This document shows, piece by piece, positions 17,404 to 26,774 of a stretch of 64,000 bases of DNA. Made by a program: the position numbers and the translations under genes. Below the pieces are notes generated by a model. It was given only the letters and a program-made list of their open reading frames with translations. It ran no database searches and was not told where the DNA came from. Positions within the stretch are counted from its first letter, which is position 1, and each line of letters opens with the position of its first letter. This DNA is from Sporosarcina sp. FSL K6-1508. GTDB lineage: Bacteria; Bacillota; Bacilli; Bacillales_A; Planococcaceae. The stretch spans positions 4,413,001 through 4,477,000 of the forward strand of contig NZ_JBBOXF010000001.1 in NCBI RefSeq assembly GCF_038007465.1, written 5' to 3'.

Positions 17404-19147
17404 GGGGTTCTCCTCTGCTTTCATATAAGGTAAAAGAAAATGCAACGCCTTGATGTGTATTCTCCACACCAAACTCGCTATCATGAAGCTCCAGGATATG
17501 TTTGACAATCGCGAGTCCCAGACCGGTACCTCCAGATTTACGATCCCGAGAACGCTCAATCCGGTAGAATTGATCCCACACCCGGCTCAAATCGTCCTTC
17601 GCAATGGGCAGTCCAGTGTTCTCGATCACCGTGACTACCTTGCCGGAATATGCCCGCTCGATGCTAATGGAAATGACACTCTTCTCCACAGCATGTCGAA
17701 TGGCATTGCTCATTAAATTTGAAAAGACCTGTTCGATCCGTCTAAAATCTGCCTTTACGAATAGTTCTTCTACTTTGTTCAACTTGTATTGAAGATGCTT
17801 TTCCTCTAATTGATGAGAAAACGAATCCACTACATTTTGAACAAGGTTTGTCATGGATACGCTTCTAAGCGTTAAATGGATGGCCTTGACTTCGAATTTG
17901 GAAAGCTCCAACATATCCATTATTAATGCATTCATCCGATCTGTTTCATTCACGATGTGATTCAGGTAACGATCTTTTTTGTCGCTCGCTACTCCATCCT
18001 GCAACCCTTCTGCGAAACCTTTCACAATGCCTAAAGGGGTTTTCAATTCATGCGATATGTTCGCGATCAGTTCTTTACGAAGTTGCTCGGATTGCTGCTT
18101 TTCTTCCATCTCCACTTGTAGTTTCACATTCATATTAGTAAGTTCCTTTAAGGTCGTATCTAAGTTCTGAGACAACGCATTCAAATTACGCGACAACTCA
18201 CCAAATTCATCTTTCGAATGAATTTCGGGTCCCATGGTAAAATCTAACTTGGCAAGACGCGCGGCAGCACGGTTTAGTGTAACTAACGGGCGGGATACAA
18301 TTCTGGAGTAAATCAAAGACAAAATAATGATAAGCATAAGAATGACTGGCGCCAAATATACAAAATACTTCTTAAGTATCGCGACTGCTTCCCCAACTGG
18401 TTGTAGAGATGTCATGACGAATAAATAACGATCCGTATTTTCACTCTCTGATAGTGATTTAATGAGAATAGCGTATTGGACACCGCTCCAATTATCTATC
18501 CAGTCCACTTGAACAGGCGAACCATCTTGCAAACGAGATTCATATTGTTCCAGCTTCGGCATCCAGTCCCGAAGAGCTTCATCGATCAGGGTATCTTGAT
18601 AAAGAGGGTTATACGAGCGTTGTTCAGGTAGCATCAGATCCTTTATCTTCCCCTTCACCCGTGTTAACCCCTTTACAGGATCTGCGTTATCCGGTTGGAT
18701 GGCAACTGGTTGCATAATGGTATCGTCCTCGTCCATGAATATACCGTCTACCACTAGTGTTTCGCCGACTTGAATCCCATTCGGAATAGCACCTTGCTCC
18801 ATTCCATCCGTGGGTATACGAATTGTAATGGTCTGACTGGCTGTTTGCAACTCCAGAAAATAAGGATTTATGCTGGTCCGTTCAAACCGATGATTTAAAA
18901 TGGAAGTACTCGTATCATTATCATTCATAAATGCGCCGAGCAGTCGTGAAATCTGGTGTTTATCGGATTCAACCCGTTTGTATTGATCCTCGAAGCGGCT
19001 CATGTTCTGTTCAATTGCATTGATCTTGGACATTCGATAAAACCGCTCGAAAAACAAACCTTCTACAATCATCACAATTGAAAAAACAATCATAATCAAA
19101 ATAGAAGTTACCACGAAAAGTTTAAGGACTACCCCCTGCCTTCTCAT
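17396..19147 (-). CDS. Two-component sensor histidine kinase with HAMP domain
   Basis: A 583-residue kinase. TM1 is at residues about 8-30, with a large extracellular region of about 230 residues and TM2 at about 260-280 (YFVYLAPVILMLIIILSLIY). A HAMP linker (RAAARLAKLDFTM) and a coiled coil follow. The core has LIANISHELKTPLGIVKG (His), N box NLMSNAIRHAV and GTGLGLAIVK. It overlaps the regulator gene by four bases (ATGA) at its start and the lipoprotein gene at its end, so the three genes form one operon. The large external domain suggests an envelope or cationic-peptide signal. Confidence 0.92.
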   Translation of the reverse strand: MRRQGVVLKLFVVTSILIMIVFSIVMIVEGLFFERFYRMSKINAIEQNMSRFEDQYKRVESDKHQISRLLGAFMNDNDTSTSILNHRFERTSINPYFLELQTASQTITIRIPTDGMEQGAIPNGIQVGETLVVDGIFMDEDDTIMQPVAIQPDNADPVKGLTRVKGKIKDLMLPEQRSYNPLYQDTLIDEALRDWMPKLEQYESRLQDGSPVQVDWIDNWSGVQYAILIKSLSESENTDRYLFVMTSLQPVGEAVAILKKYFVYLAPVILMLIIILSLIYSRIVSRPLVTLNRAAARLAKLDFTMGPEIHSKDEFGELSRNLNALSQNLDTTLKELTNMNVKLQVEMEEKQQSEQLRKELIANISHELKTPLGIVKGFAEGLQDGVASDKKDRYLNHIVNETDRMNALIMDMLELSKFEVKAIHLTLRSVSMTNLVQNVVDSFSHQLEEKHLQYKLNKVEELFVKADFRRIEQVFSNLMSNAIRHAVEKSVISISIERAYSGKVVTVIENTGLPIAKDDLSRVWDQFYRIERSRDRKSGGTGLGLAIVKHILELHDSEFGVENTHQGVAFSFTLYESRGEPHE

Positions 19148-19824
19148 GTTTTCAACTCAAATTTATAACCTGCACGGATGACGGTACCTATATATCGGCC
19201 TTCGGCACCAAGTTTGGCTCTTAATTTTTTAACGTGGGTATCTACTGTCCGTAAGTCACCTAAATAATCATACCCCCATACAGCGTTGAGAATATACTCA
19301 CGGGATAAAACTTTACCATAGTGCTTAATGAGAAAGAGAAGCAAATCGTATTCCTTCGGCGACAGAGAAATCGTATTTCCCGCCACGGAAACAGTATGAG
19401 CCATTCTGTTCACCACTAAATCCCCAAAGGTAACCATATCTCCTTCACGACCAATCGTCCCTTCCGTTCTTTTCATCAATGCGGTAGCACGAGCTACTAA
19501 TACTCTCGGACTAAAAGGCTTCGTCACATATTCATCAGCACCAAGCTCGAATCCCATCAATTGATCATCGTCTTCCACCCTTGCCGTGATCATAATAATT
19601 GGTACGTCCGACTTCTTGCGAATGCGCCTGCATACCGACCACCCATCCATTTCCGGCATCATAATGTCCAGAACAATCAGGTCAATGGAATTTTGATCAA
19701 ACATCTCGAGTGCAATTCTTCCGTTCTCTGCTTCATACACTTCCCATTGTTCCTTTTTGAAATAATCCGTTATAAACTCGCGCATAAGCATGTCATCTTC
19801 AACTAACAATATTCTTCGTTTCAT
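19144..19824 (-). CDS. OmpR/PhoB-family response regulator
   Basis: Starting at ATG 19824, six bases after GAGGGTGAGG, the product has 226 residues. The receiver domain has acidic pocket VEDD, phospho-acceptor Asp53 in VLDIMMPEMDG, Thr in MITAR and Lys in EYVTKPFSP. A winged-helix output domain follows (SPKEYDLLLFLIKHYGKVLS, VDTHVKKLRAKLG). It is first in the regulator-kinase-lipoprotein operon and most likely controls envelope genes and its own operon. Confidence 0.93.
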   Translation of the reverse strand: MKRRILLVEDDMLMREFITDYFKKEQWEVYEAENGRIALEMFDQNSIDLIVLDIMMPEMDGWSVCRRIRKKSDVPIIMITARVEDDDQLMGFELGADEYVTKPFSPRVLVARATALMKRTEGTIGREGDMVTFGDLVVNRMAHTVSVAGNTISLSPKEYDLLLFLIKHYGKVLSREYILNAVWGYDYLGDLRTVDTHVKKLRAKLGAEGRYIGTVIRAGYKFELKT

Positions 19825-20218
19825 TGCCTCACCCTCCACATCTATCCATGTCGTCCTTTAACTATGGACATGGATGCTCATCTATTTTCATGTACACTAC
19901 ACCTCCTTATTGTACTTTCTAGACCAAGTATGGAGTACTCCTGTGTATATCGTGTGTACATTTTATGGATTTCAGAAGGTTTTTCTTATTCGACTCAATT
20001 ACAAATAGGTGTTTACTTATAATTAATAAAACCTTTAGACTGGAGAAGGTGTTAGTAGTAATGATTAATCAACAGACGTAATTTTTCATCTTTTATATTT
20101 ACCGTCCAAACGGGCCTTTTTAATTAGATTTTAGTAACACCAAAAAAGAACTTGAGAAACCCCACTAAATATTATTTGAACCACTGTTCACTCAATAGAC
20201 ACGCTTGTTCGCAGAAAT
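19825..20218. other. Intergenic region upstream of the two-component operon
   Basis: AT-rich, with no supported gene on either strand. It must hold the regulator promoter on the minus strand. TGTACA occurs near 19945 and 19884-19890, but I could not fix a -35/-10 pair. Confidence 0.4.
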
Positions 20219-20253
20219 AAAACACGCTTAGGAAATTCTCCTAAGCGTGTTTT
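20219..20253. terminator. Strong 15-bp stem-loop terminator
   Basis: AAAACACGCTTAGGA and its complement surround a five-base loop, A-rich on one side and T-rich on the other. It has no gene immediately upstream and lies beside the left end of the ISL3 unit. Confidence 0.7.
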
Positions 20254-20380
20254 ATTGGTTGTACAATAAATGACGTTGGTGAAAGAAAATCCCCATCCCT
20301 TTAAAAGGAGATGAGGAGGATCTTCACCAACGTCATTTTTTTATAAATATATTGGATAAGGTAATCCTACTACCCGCTGA

Positions 20381-20505
20381 TTTCCGTTCCAAGCGGACGC
20401 TTTCCGCGGGCACGGCCTCAGCCGCTTCCCTCGCTGCGCTCAGTCCAGGGTCTTCAGCTCGCGCTGTTCCCGCTGGAGTCGCCGCTTTCCACTTCAATCA
20501 GCTGG
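20381..20505 (+). repeat. Dispersed GC-rich repeat, copy 2, left of ISL3 transposase
   Basis: Same core as at 1421-1523 (TTTCCGCGGGCACGGC to GGAGTCGCC). It pairs with the inverted copy at 22005-22126, so about 115 bp on either side of the transposase gene are complementary. Confidence 0.8.
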
Positions 20506-20524
20506 AGAGTCTAGGTAAGATAAA

Positions 20525-20612
20525 TTCCCTTTATATAAATAGAAAACAAGTGAGATTCCCTATAGAATAGAAGTCGACTAAAACCATCATCCAAGAGGGA
20601 ACTCACTTGTCT
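20525..20612 (+). promoter_or_regulatory. Hairpin over the transposase start
   Basis: ACAAGTGAGATTCCCT (about 20547) is nearly complementary to the stretch AGAGGGAACTCACTTGT (about 20594-20610) that runs into the TTG start. The ribosome site AGAGGGA falls inside the 3' arm, so readthrough RNA from outside would hide it, a common way for IS elements to limit expression. Confidence 0.45.
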
Positions 20613-21932
20613 CATTCTAATTGTATTAAATCTTTACTTGATATTCAAGACCCAAACATTACTTTTGATGAAGATTGTGTAAAGGAAGGAACTTATAAAG
20701 GGAAAAGGTGTAAATATATTTCTGGAAAGTTATCATATACCCCCACACATTGTGGACAATGTGGTGTGAAAAACACCAACTTTACAGTCTATAAAAATGG
20801 CACACAATTATCTAGATTTACATTGCCCATTACAGGCGTAAATCCGACCTACCTACTACTACAGAAACAACGTTTCATGTGCCAAGCCTGTCAAAGCAGT
20901 TTTACTGCTAAAACGCCTATTGTTCAAATGAATTGTTTTATTTCACAAAATGTGAAAGCACAAGTCACACTTAAATCCGCTGAAGCACAGTCACTTACGT
21001 CTATCGCAAGGGATTGTTCTGTATCACCAACAACTGTTCAACGTCAAATCAACGAGGCCGCAAAACAATTTATCCCGCACTACAAGGCGCTACTCAAGCA
21101 CCTTTCTTTTGATGAGTTCAAATATGCAAAAGATGCAATTGCCTTCGAATATATAAATGCGGAATCAGGCAACATATTGGATATCCTAGATCGACGTGAC
21201 AATTTCACGATTAAGAATCACTTTATTGTGAACTACAGTTTAACGGATCGTAAACGTGTGGAAACCGTAACGATTGATATGAATGCAGGTTATGTAAGTG
21301 TGATTAAAGAATTATTTCCAAATGCGAAGATTATCATAGACCGCTTCCATTTGGTTCAGTTGATTAATCGTTCCATGAATAAGTGTCGTATCCAGGTTAT
21401 GAATCAACTTAAAACGTCTAGTGGAGATGATATGAAGAAATATCGTCGCCTTAAGCGCTACTGGAAGCTATTATTAAAAAAACATTCAGATTTATCCAGC
21501 GTAGAATATAAGTATTATTCATTGTTTGGACAACGTACAGGGCAAAGTATTGTAGATGAGATGTTAGAATATGATCCTGCACTAAAAGAGAACTATGAAC
21601 TTTATCAAGAATTAATGGAATCCATATCAAATAAGGACTTCGGAGCACTATCGTCTTGTTTAACAAATCCTGTTCCATCTGCAATTTCAAATTATATGAG
21701 AACAAGCTTGAAAACGTTGAGAAAACATCTTCCATTTATAGAAAACAGTTTTATTTACACCTACAATAACGGAAGAATTGAAGGGAACAACAATAAGATC
21801 AAGGTATTGAATCGTGTCGCCTATGGATATAGAAACTTCCAGAACTATAGAAAACGAATTCTGTTACACTTCAGGTTAAAACCATCGGTTAAACAGCAGG
21901 AACAAGGACAATTCCATTTTGACGCTGCGTAA
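20607..21932 (+). CDS. ISL3-family transposase, apparently intact
   Basis: A 441-residue DDE transposase starting at TTG 20607. The N-terminal zinc-binding region has CGQCGVKN and CQACQSSF, followed by a helix-turn-helix (AEAQSLTSIARDCSVSPTTV). The catalytic acids lie in LSFDEFKYA, IIIDRFHLVQ and GRIEGNNNKIKVLNR, ending with the family tail YRKRILLHF. No frameshift is visible, so the element may still be active. Confidence 0.92.
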   Translation: MSHSNCIKSLLDIQDPNITFDEDCVKEGTYKGKRCKYISGKLSYTPTHCGQCGVKNTNFTVYKNGTQLSRFTLPITGVNPTYLLLQKQRFMCQACQSSFTAKTPIVQMNCFISQNVKAQVTLKSAEAQSLTSIARDCSVSPTTVQRQINEAAKQFIPHYKALLKHLSFDEFKYAKDAIAFEYINAESGNILDILDRRDNFTIKNHFIVNYSLTDRKRVETVTIDMNAGYVSVIKELFPNAKIIIDRFHLVQLINRSMNKCRIQVMNQLKTSSGDDMKKYRRLKRYWKLLLKKHSDLSSVEYKYYSLFGQRTGQSIVDEMLEYDPALKENYELYQELMESISNKDFGALSSCLTNPVPSAISNYMRTSLKTLRKHLPFIENSFIYTYNNGRIEGNNNKIKVLNRVAYGYRNFQNYRKRILLHFRLKPSVKQQEQGQFHFDAA

Positions 21933-22004
21933 CATTTATGAGGATTTAATAGGCTTGAAAATCTTTTGTCTATTTTTATTTAATTTCCAAGTGCAATACT
22001 AGTT

Positions 22005-22126
22005 GTTTGGAGTGCAAGATGGCGACTCCAGCGGGAACAGCGCGAGCTGAAGACCCCACAGGAGCGTGCTTTTCGCGACGAGGAGGCTGAAGCCGTGCCC
22101 GCGGAAAGCGTCCATCTGGAACGGAA
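22005..22126 (-). repeat. Dispersed GC-rich repeat, copy 3, inverted
   Basis: The reverse complement matches copies at 1421 and 20381 over about 110 bp, with a variable middle segment. It forms the right member of the inverted pair around the ISL3 transposase. Confidence 0.8.
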
Positions 22127-22156
22127 AACAACGGGATACATGGAGGACTATATGAA

Positions 22157-22205
22157 AAAGGACTATCCTAAAAAATCAGCTTTACTGACTTCTTGGATAG
22201 CCCTA
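22157..22205. terminator. Hairpin at right end of the ISL3 unit
   Basis: GGACTATCC faces GGATAGCCC, with an inner AATCAGC/TGACTTC region. It is a plausible terminator between the transposase and the convergent MEDS gene. Confidence 0.4.
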
Positions 22206-22265
22206 CAATAACTAAATTATGGTTGGCTACTATCCTTCGCCAACGTCATTTGACAAAGAACCGTT

Positions 22266-22868
22266 TTATTTCATTGTATTCGTTGCCTGATATTGATCTG
22301 AGACGATGAAATCATCTTCCAGTAGAACATAGGGATGTGTTTCCATCAAGCTTGTTTTGAGGTAGTCTGGCATTTTATTTCCTTCGTACGCACAAATTAA
22401 TGGAAACGACAACAGATTTACGGCTTCGTCCACAATTTCCTCTAAATCTTTTATAAGATGCAATGGCTCTTCCATAGTGGCCCACTCGACATGTGCCCAT
22501 GCTCGAAATGAGGTTTTATTTTCCACATAGGGCTGAACTGTCTTACTAAAGTAATCAGCGATTGAAGGAGGATGATAACTTCCACTTGACCAATAAAATT
22601 CTAGACTGTTTACATAGTGTATGAACTCCATTTGATCTTTCGTTAAACGTGTGCTCAGTTCTTTACGAATAATAGGATAAAGACGAGAATTTTCAATGAG
22701 AATCACGTAATCCCCCGCTACAATGCCATCTTGTACATAACTCAAAAGCTGTGTAATGTAATTTCCCATTCCATTATACTTATACAGAACATGAAGGTGA
22801 GCATGCTTTTGGTCATCAAACAATTGATTCATTTTACTATTTGCAGTTTCATTTGAAGTTTCAGGCAC
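22266..22868 (-). CDS. MEDS-domain-like cytosolic protein
   Basis: About 200 residues from GTG 22868, chosen because AAAGGGGTGAT lies just upstream; an earlier in-frame TTG at 22895 lacks a site. The pattern HLHVLYKYNGMGNYITQLLSYV, GDYVILIENSRLY, RAWAHVEW and LICAYEGN matches the MEDS sensory domain of DcmR-like proteins, which also occurs alone or fused to regulators in Bacillales. There is no DNA-binding or membrane segment. Ligand and partner are unknown; domain assignment is by eye. Confidence 0.6.
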   Translation of the reverse strand: MPETSNETANSKMNQLFDDQKHAHLHVLYKYNGMGNYITQLLSYVQDGIVAGDYVILIENSRLYPIIRKELSTRLTKDQMEFIHYVNSLEFYWSSGSYHPPSIADYFSKTVQPYVENKTSFRAWAHVEWATMEEPLHLIKDLEEIVDEAVNLLSFPLICAYEGNKMPDYLKTSLMETHPYVLLEDDFIVSDQYQATNTMK

Positions 22869-22895
22869 ATTTATCACCCCTTTATTTAAATTCAA

Positions 22896-23446
22896 CTAAG
22901 GCTTCCATAATTCCTTATACCATCATTCGACTCTTTCAATGAAAACACCTCTTTATTTCGACAAATCAAGAAACGGTCTGCCCACAATAATCTTTAAATG
23001 GGCCCCGCTTGCTGATTTAGTGCAACTGTTGTCGCAATCCCATTATCGACATCTTTCTAAAACTGCGCTTCTGGCATGCGCCAGTTACTAGACCTGTACT
23101 TTATTTCCCCTTCTAGCGATTTGTTACCCGTATTATCCGCGTTGCCAAAATCGTGTGCAATGATGTATGACTTAGACTTTGATTCCATTTTAGAAATTGC
23201 TAGTACGATACGTCTTTCGATTGGCAACTTTTTCGTCACTCATCTTCCTTCAAACTAGGTAAATCCTGTTAAAATATATTCAAATGTAGTAGCCTTGATT
23301 TATATTCTTTTACAATTGCATCTTCAAGTATGGTATGTGAAAGTCGAATAACCAGTTTGGATTAAGTAAGTGACTATGGGGCAAGGTATGATATCATTAC
23401 TCGAAATTGTCTTAAAAGAAGTGCTATTTTGAAAGGGGATCTACAA
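22896..23446. other. Gene-poor region between MEDS and P450 genes
   Basis: No intact gene. The only protein-like signal is the decayed amidase-like fragment at 22,999-23,239. The P450 promoter should lie near 23,300-23,420, but I could not fix it. Confidence 0.5.
22999..23239 (-). pseudogene. Decayed fragment, possibly an amidase_2 domain
   Basis: One frame reads SKSYIIAHDFGNADNTGNKS then EGEIKYRSSNWRMPEAQF, then a stop, then KDVDNGIATTVALNQQAGPI. The HDxGN-like start followed by IKY-SNNW resembles the zinc-amidase fold of N-acetylmuramoyl-L-alanine amidases. The piece is short, interrupted and lacks a ribosome site. It is only suggestive. Confidence 0.3.
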
Positions 23447-24640
23447 ATGAATTCAATCGAATCCTTAAAAAAGAGCTTATTTACAAAAACATTTACTCAA
23501 AATCCTTACCCGGCATATTCAATGCTTAGGGAGGAAGAACCTGTTTCTTATGTATTACTTCCGGATGGTCAATACGCTTGGATAATCACAAGATATGAGG
23601 ATGCGCTTGCAGCATTAAAGGATCAAAGGTTCATTAAAGATTTTACAAAGCTTAATGAGAGCGATAAGGGGCATAGCAGTATTTTTAGCCAAAATATGCT
23701 TTTTGCTGATATGCCTGACCATAAAAGACTGAGGGGACTTGTGTCAAAAGCATTCACTCCACAAATGATAGCTGGCATGAGAGAGCGTATACAAGAAATC
23801 ACCAATGAACTTCTTGACGAACTAGAAGGGTTAGAAGAAGTAGATTTAATTACTGAATTCGCTTTTCCGTTACCGATTATCGTCATTTGTGAAATACTCG
23901 GGATACCAACAGAAGATCGGGATAATTTCCGCATTTGGTCTAATTCGATGATTGAAGGATCAAATGGTGAGTATGCACAAGACATCCAAAAACACATGAA
24001 TGATTTTGTACAATATCTTGGTACAAGGTTTGCGGTTGCTCGTGAAAACCCCGGTGATGATTTAATTAGTAAGTTAATTATTTCTGAAGAACAAGGTGAC
24101 CAACTAACCGAACAAGAGTTATATGGCGTAGTATCACTTTTAATTATTGCTGGTCACGAAACAACCGTAAATTTAATTGGTAATAGTATGTTGGCCTTAT
24201 TAGAACATCCTGAACAGTTAGTGTTACTGCAAAGTCAGCCAGAATTAATTCACACTGCAGTAGAAGAAGTTCTTCGCTACAATGATCCAGTTGAATTTAG
24301 TACTTCTAGGTGGGCGGGTGAAGATCTGGAGTTTAAAGGGAAATCAATGAGTAAAGGTGATTTAGTTATTGTCGTTCTTAATTCGGCTAACCATGATCCA
24401 AATCAATTTAAAGATCCGGAAGTTTTTGATATAACTCGGGAAAAGAGCAAACATTTAGCATTTGGAAAAGGGATTCATGCTTGTCTAGGTGCGCCACTTG
24501 CCCGTTTAGAAGGTGAAATTGCAATCAATAGTTTTATAAAGCGTTACCCAAATAGTAAATTGAATGTAACTTTAAATGATCTTGAATGGCGATCAGGTAT
24601 GATTGTTAGAGGGGTAAGAAAACTACCTATAAACTTGTAA
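23447..24640 (+). CDS. Cytochrome P450 (CYP107-like, soluble bacterial)
   Basis: 397 residues from ATG 23447 behind AAAGGGGA. The I-helix reads IIAGHETTVN, the K-helix ExxR is EEVLRY, and the heme loop FGKGIHACLG places the thiolate at Cys346. There is no membrane anchor, so it is a class I-type soluble monooxygenase needing a separate ferredoxin system; none is adjacent. Family traits resemble Bacillus YjiB/CYP107 enzymes, which hydroxylate fatty acids, steroids or macrolides. A terminator follows at 24664. Confidence 0.93.
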   Translation: MNSIESLKKSLFTKTFTQNPYPAYSMLREEEPVSYVLLPDGQYAWIITRYEDALAALKDQRFIKDFTKLNESDKGHSSIFSQNMLFADMPDHKRLRGLVSKAFTPQMIAGMRERIQEITNELLDELEGLEEVDLITEFAFPLPIIVICEILGIPTEDRDNFRIWSNSMIEGSNGEYAQDIQKHMNDFVQYLGTRFAVARENPGDDLISKLIISEEQGDQLTEQELYGVVSLLIIAGHETTVNLIGNSMLALLEHPEQLVLLQSQPELIHTAVEEVLRYNDPVEFSTSRWAGEDLEFKGKSMSKGDLVIVVLNSANHDPNQFKDPEVFDITREKSKHLAFGKGIHACLGAPLARLEGEIAINSFIKRYPNSKLNVTLNDLEWRSGMIVRGVRKLPINL

Positions 24641-24663
24641 AAAATTCAGAAGCGGCAGATACG

Positions 24664-24705
24664 AACTCGTCTCACAAGACTAAGGTCTAAAAGGCGAGTT
24701 TTTTC
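24664..24705 (+). terminator. Terminator after cytochrome P450
   Basis: AACTCGTCT pairs with AGGCGAGTT (one mismatch) and a run of T follows. Confidence 0.65.
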
Positions 24706-24802
24706 ACATATCTCATTTGACGCTTTAGTTCTGCGTTTGTCATTGTAACTCCACTTCATTGTAAGGTAATGTTAATCTTAAAATATAGGCGGGGTGAATA
24801 AA

Positions 24803-25276
24803 GTGTCTTTTAAAATTATTATCCAACTTGGTTTTGCTTCAGTGCTTTTATTACTGTCTACTGGCGCTGCCTGGTATGAAGGCGGCACAATAGTAAATGA
24901 ACCTTGGGAATGGAAGCATACAGCGATTTTTTCTCAGAAGGCGAATGGATCAGTGGATTCCATAAATGATATTTTACCAATCGACCATTTTGTATATGCA
25001 GCTAAATTCGCCCCTACATTTCCTTTACTGATGTTACTTAGCAGCACTTATCTTATAGTCCTCATAGGTTTTATTCTACTCAAGCGTAATGTTAAGACTT
25101 TTTCTTATTTTCTAGTTTGTATTGGTTTTTTATTCCTTTTCTTAAGTGGGTTTCTATCTGATTCCCCTACCACGGGTCTGAAAATACTTTTCAATACTTG
25201 TCTAATAATAGGGATTTTATCCATAGGCATCGCATTACTGAGATTTTTTTATGATAAGACTAAGGAAGTCTATTAA
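24803..25276 (+). CDS. Four-helix membrane protein (DUF4306/YjdJ-like)
   Basis: About 157 residues with four hydrophobic segments. The loop after TM1, GAAWYEGGTIVNEPWEWKHT, resembles the AWYEG...W.W.....FS pattern of the DUF4306 family (B. subtilis YjdJ). GGCGGGG is eight bases before GTG 24803; an alternative GTG at 24794 touches that site. Function is unknown. It stands as a single gene between the P450 and an acetyltransferase. Confidence 0.6.
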   Translation: MSFKIIIQLGFASVLLLLSTGAAWYEGGTIVNEPWEWKHTAIFSQKANGSVDSINDILPIDHFVYAAKFAPTFPLLMLLSSTYLIVLIGFILLKRNVKTFSYFLVCIGFLFLFLSGFLSDSPTTGLKILFNTCLIIGILSIGIALLRFFYDKTKEVY

Positions 25277-25431
25277 CTTTTTTATTATTTTAACGTATAA
25301 ACGTTTATGAATTAATACTTTTCATTGTAAAACAAAGGATAGAAATGATGAAGTGATTTCTGTTCTGAAGTAAATAATTTAGACAAGCACCTAGCGGCAT
25401 TTTATTACCAAATTAGTTGGAGGAACCTTTT

Positions 25432-25887
25432 ATGATAAAACAAATCGATATTACAAATCCCAAGCTTGCACAAGAAATATTAACTGTTCAAATCCCTTCA
25501 TATCTTGTTGAAGCTGAACTGATAAACTTTCATGATATCCCTCCATTAAATGATACAGTCCAATCTTTGCAACAATGCGGAGAAACTTTTTTCGGTTATT
25601 ATTTAAACAATGAATTATGCGGGGCGATTTCTATGATGATGGAAAATGAAGTAATCGATATCCATCGGTTAATGGTTCATCCTGAACATTTCAGAAAAGG
25701 TATTGCAAGAAAGTTGCTAAATTTCATTGAAGAGATTGAACAAAACTGCACATCAATAATTGTCTCGACTGGTTCAGGAAATACTCCTGCTGTACATTTT
25801 TATTTAACTAGTGGTTTTATCATAACAGGTGAAAAAATAGTACAGGGAGGGTTATCGCTCACTTCGTTCAGTAAGAATATCAGGTAG
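25432..25887 (+). CDS. GNAT-family N-acetyltransferase
   Basis: A 151-residue protein with the acetyl-CoA fold: strand pattern IDIHRLMVHPEHFRKGIARKLL (motif A, R/Q-x-x-G-x-A) followed by VSTGSGNTPAVHFYLTSGF (motif B). GGAGGA lies before ATG 25432. The acceptor cannot be predicted. Confidence 0.88.
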   Translation: MIKQIDITNPKLAQEILTVQIPSYLVEAELINFHDIPPLNDTVQSLQQCGETFFGYYLNNELCGAISMMMENEVIDIHRLMVHPEHFRKGIARKLLNFIEEIEQNCTSIIVSTGSGNTPAVHFYLTSGFIITGEKIVQGGLSLTSFSKNIR

Positions 25888-26063
25888 GGTCTGTTAGGTA
25901 GTTCCTTTAAGTAAAGATTAGTACAAAAAGAAGTTCTTTCATCTATATCTTCGCAATCGCTGCGTTACCTAGTTATTTCATACCGACAGTGTTGCGAGCT
26001 AACCTAATTATATAAAAGATCCCTTACTATTTGATTGGTCACCAGTCTCGAGACCCAAAAGAA

Positions 26064-26089
26064 CCCCTTCGCCTACAACAGCGAAGGGG
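26064..26089 (-). terminator. Terminator of the gln operon
   Basis: Nine-base perfect stem CCCCTTCGC/GCGAAGGGG with an eight-base loop, downstream of the last permease gene. The region 25888-26063 otherwise holds no gene. Confidence 0.7.
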
Positions 26090-26111
26090 ATTTCACTTAC
26101 AAACTAATCAT

Positions 26112-26762
26112 TTAGGTAGTTTTCAATTCTAGTCTTCCTGCAATGAGAGACAACGCATAATTAACGACGAAGTACATCAATGCAATTAAAATAAAGATTG
26201 GAATCACGTCGTTTGGGTAGTGAGCTTGTAGGATTTTAGCGTTATGCAGCAGTTCTGGAAGTGCTATAACAACCGCAAGCGATGTATCTTTTAGGAGTGA
26301 TATAAACTGACTAACAAGATTTGGTACCATTCTTCGAAGGGCTTGTGGCAAAATAACCGTTCTCAATGCTTGAACGTACGTCAGTCCTGATGAACGTGCA
26401 GCTTCCATTTGTCCTTTTTCAACAGAATTCAATCCACCTCGAACAATTTCAGCGAGCATGGCTGATTCAAAAACGGTCAATGCCACAATAGCAGAAGCAG
26501 TAATACTTAGGTTAATACCCATCTCTGGCAGTGCAAAATAAGTAAACAATATAACAAGAAGAAGCGGTAAATTCCGAATTGTTTCTACGACTACCGCTAA
26601 TACTTTTGAAAGGATAGGTACTTTAGCAAATCGTAATGTTCCGATTGCCCCTCCAATAATAAAACTTAATATAATTGAAATAAGGGCAACTTTTAACGTA
26701 ACATAAAAGCCTTCTACTAAAAACCTAAGATTTTCTGGACTAAATGCACCTGAAAAATCCAT
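26112..26762 (-). CDS. glnP: Glutamine-type ABC transporter permease GlnP
   Basis: A 216-residue polar amino-acid permease with five hydrophobic segments and the EAA loop SAMLAEIVRGGLNSVEKGQMEAARSSGLT, where the ATPase docks. Twelve bases separate it from glnM. The order Q-H-M-P equals the B. subtilis glutamine operon. Amino-acid specificity (glutamine/glutamate) is inferred from synteny. Confidence 0.88.
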   Translation of the reverse strand: MDFSGAFSPENLRFLVEGFYVTLKVALISIILSFIIGGAIGTLRFAKVPILSKVLAVVVETIRNLPLLLVILFTYFALPEMGINLSITASAIVALTVFESAMLAEIVRGGLNSVEKGQMEAARSSGLTYVQALRTVILPQALRRMVPNLVSQFISLLKDTSLAVVIALPELLHNAKILQAHYPNDVIPIFILIALMYFVVNYALSLIAGRLELKTT

Positions 26763-26774
26763 TATGACACCTCC

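Larger units (their letters stand above)
20271..22252. mobile_element. ISL3-type unit bounded by inverted repeats
   Basis: The left end AAATGACGTTGGTGAAAG (about 20271-20288) matches the complement of the right end CCTTCGCCAACGTCATTT (about 22233-22250). Just inside the left end the same motif recurs inverted (TTCACCAACGTCAT, about 20321-20334). Further in, a ~115-bp repeat lies in inverted orientation on each side of the transposase gene. I see no clear target duplication. The nested layout suggests an IS inside or built from older repeats. Confidence 0.6.

Noticed and set aside
20352..20570. 72-codon frame through the GC-rich repeat
   Set aside because: Same spurious translation appears in the copy at 1421; no ribosome site.
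23076..23258. 60-codon plus-strand frame
   Set aside because: Antisense to the decayed fragment and without a ribosome site.
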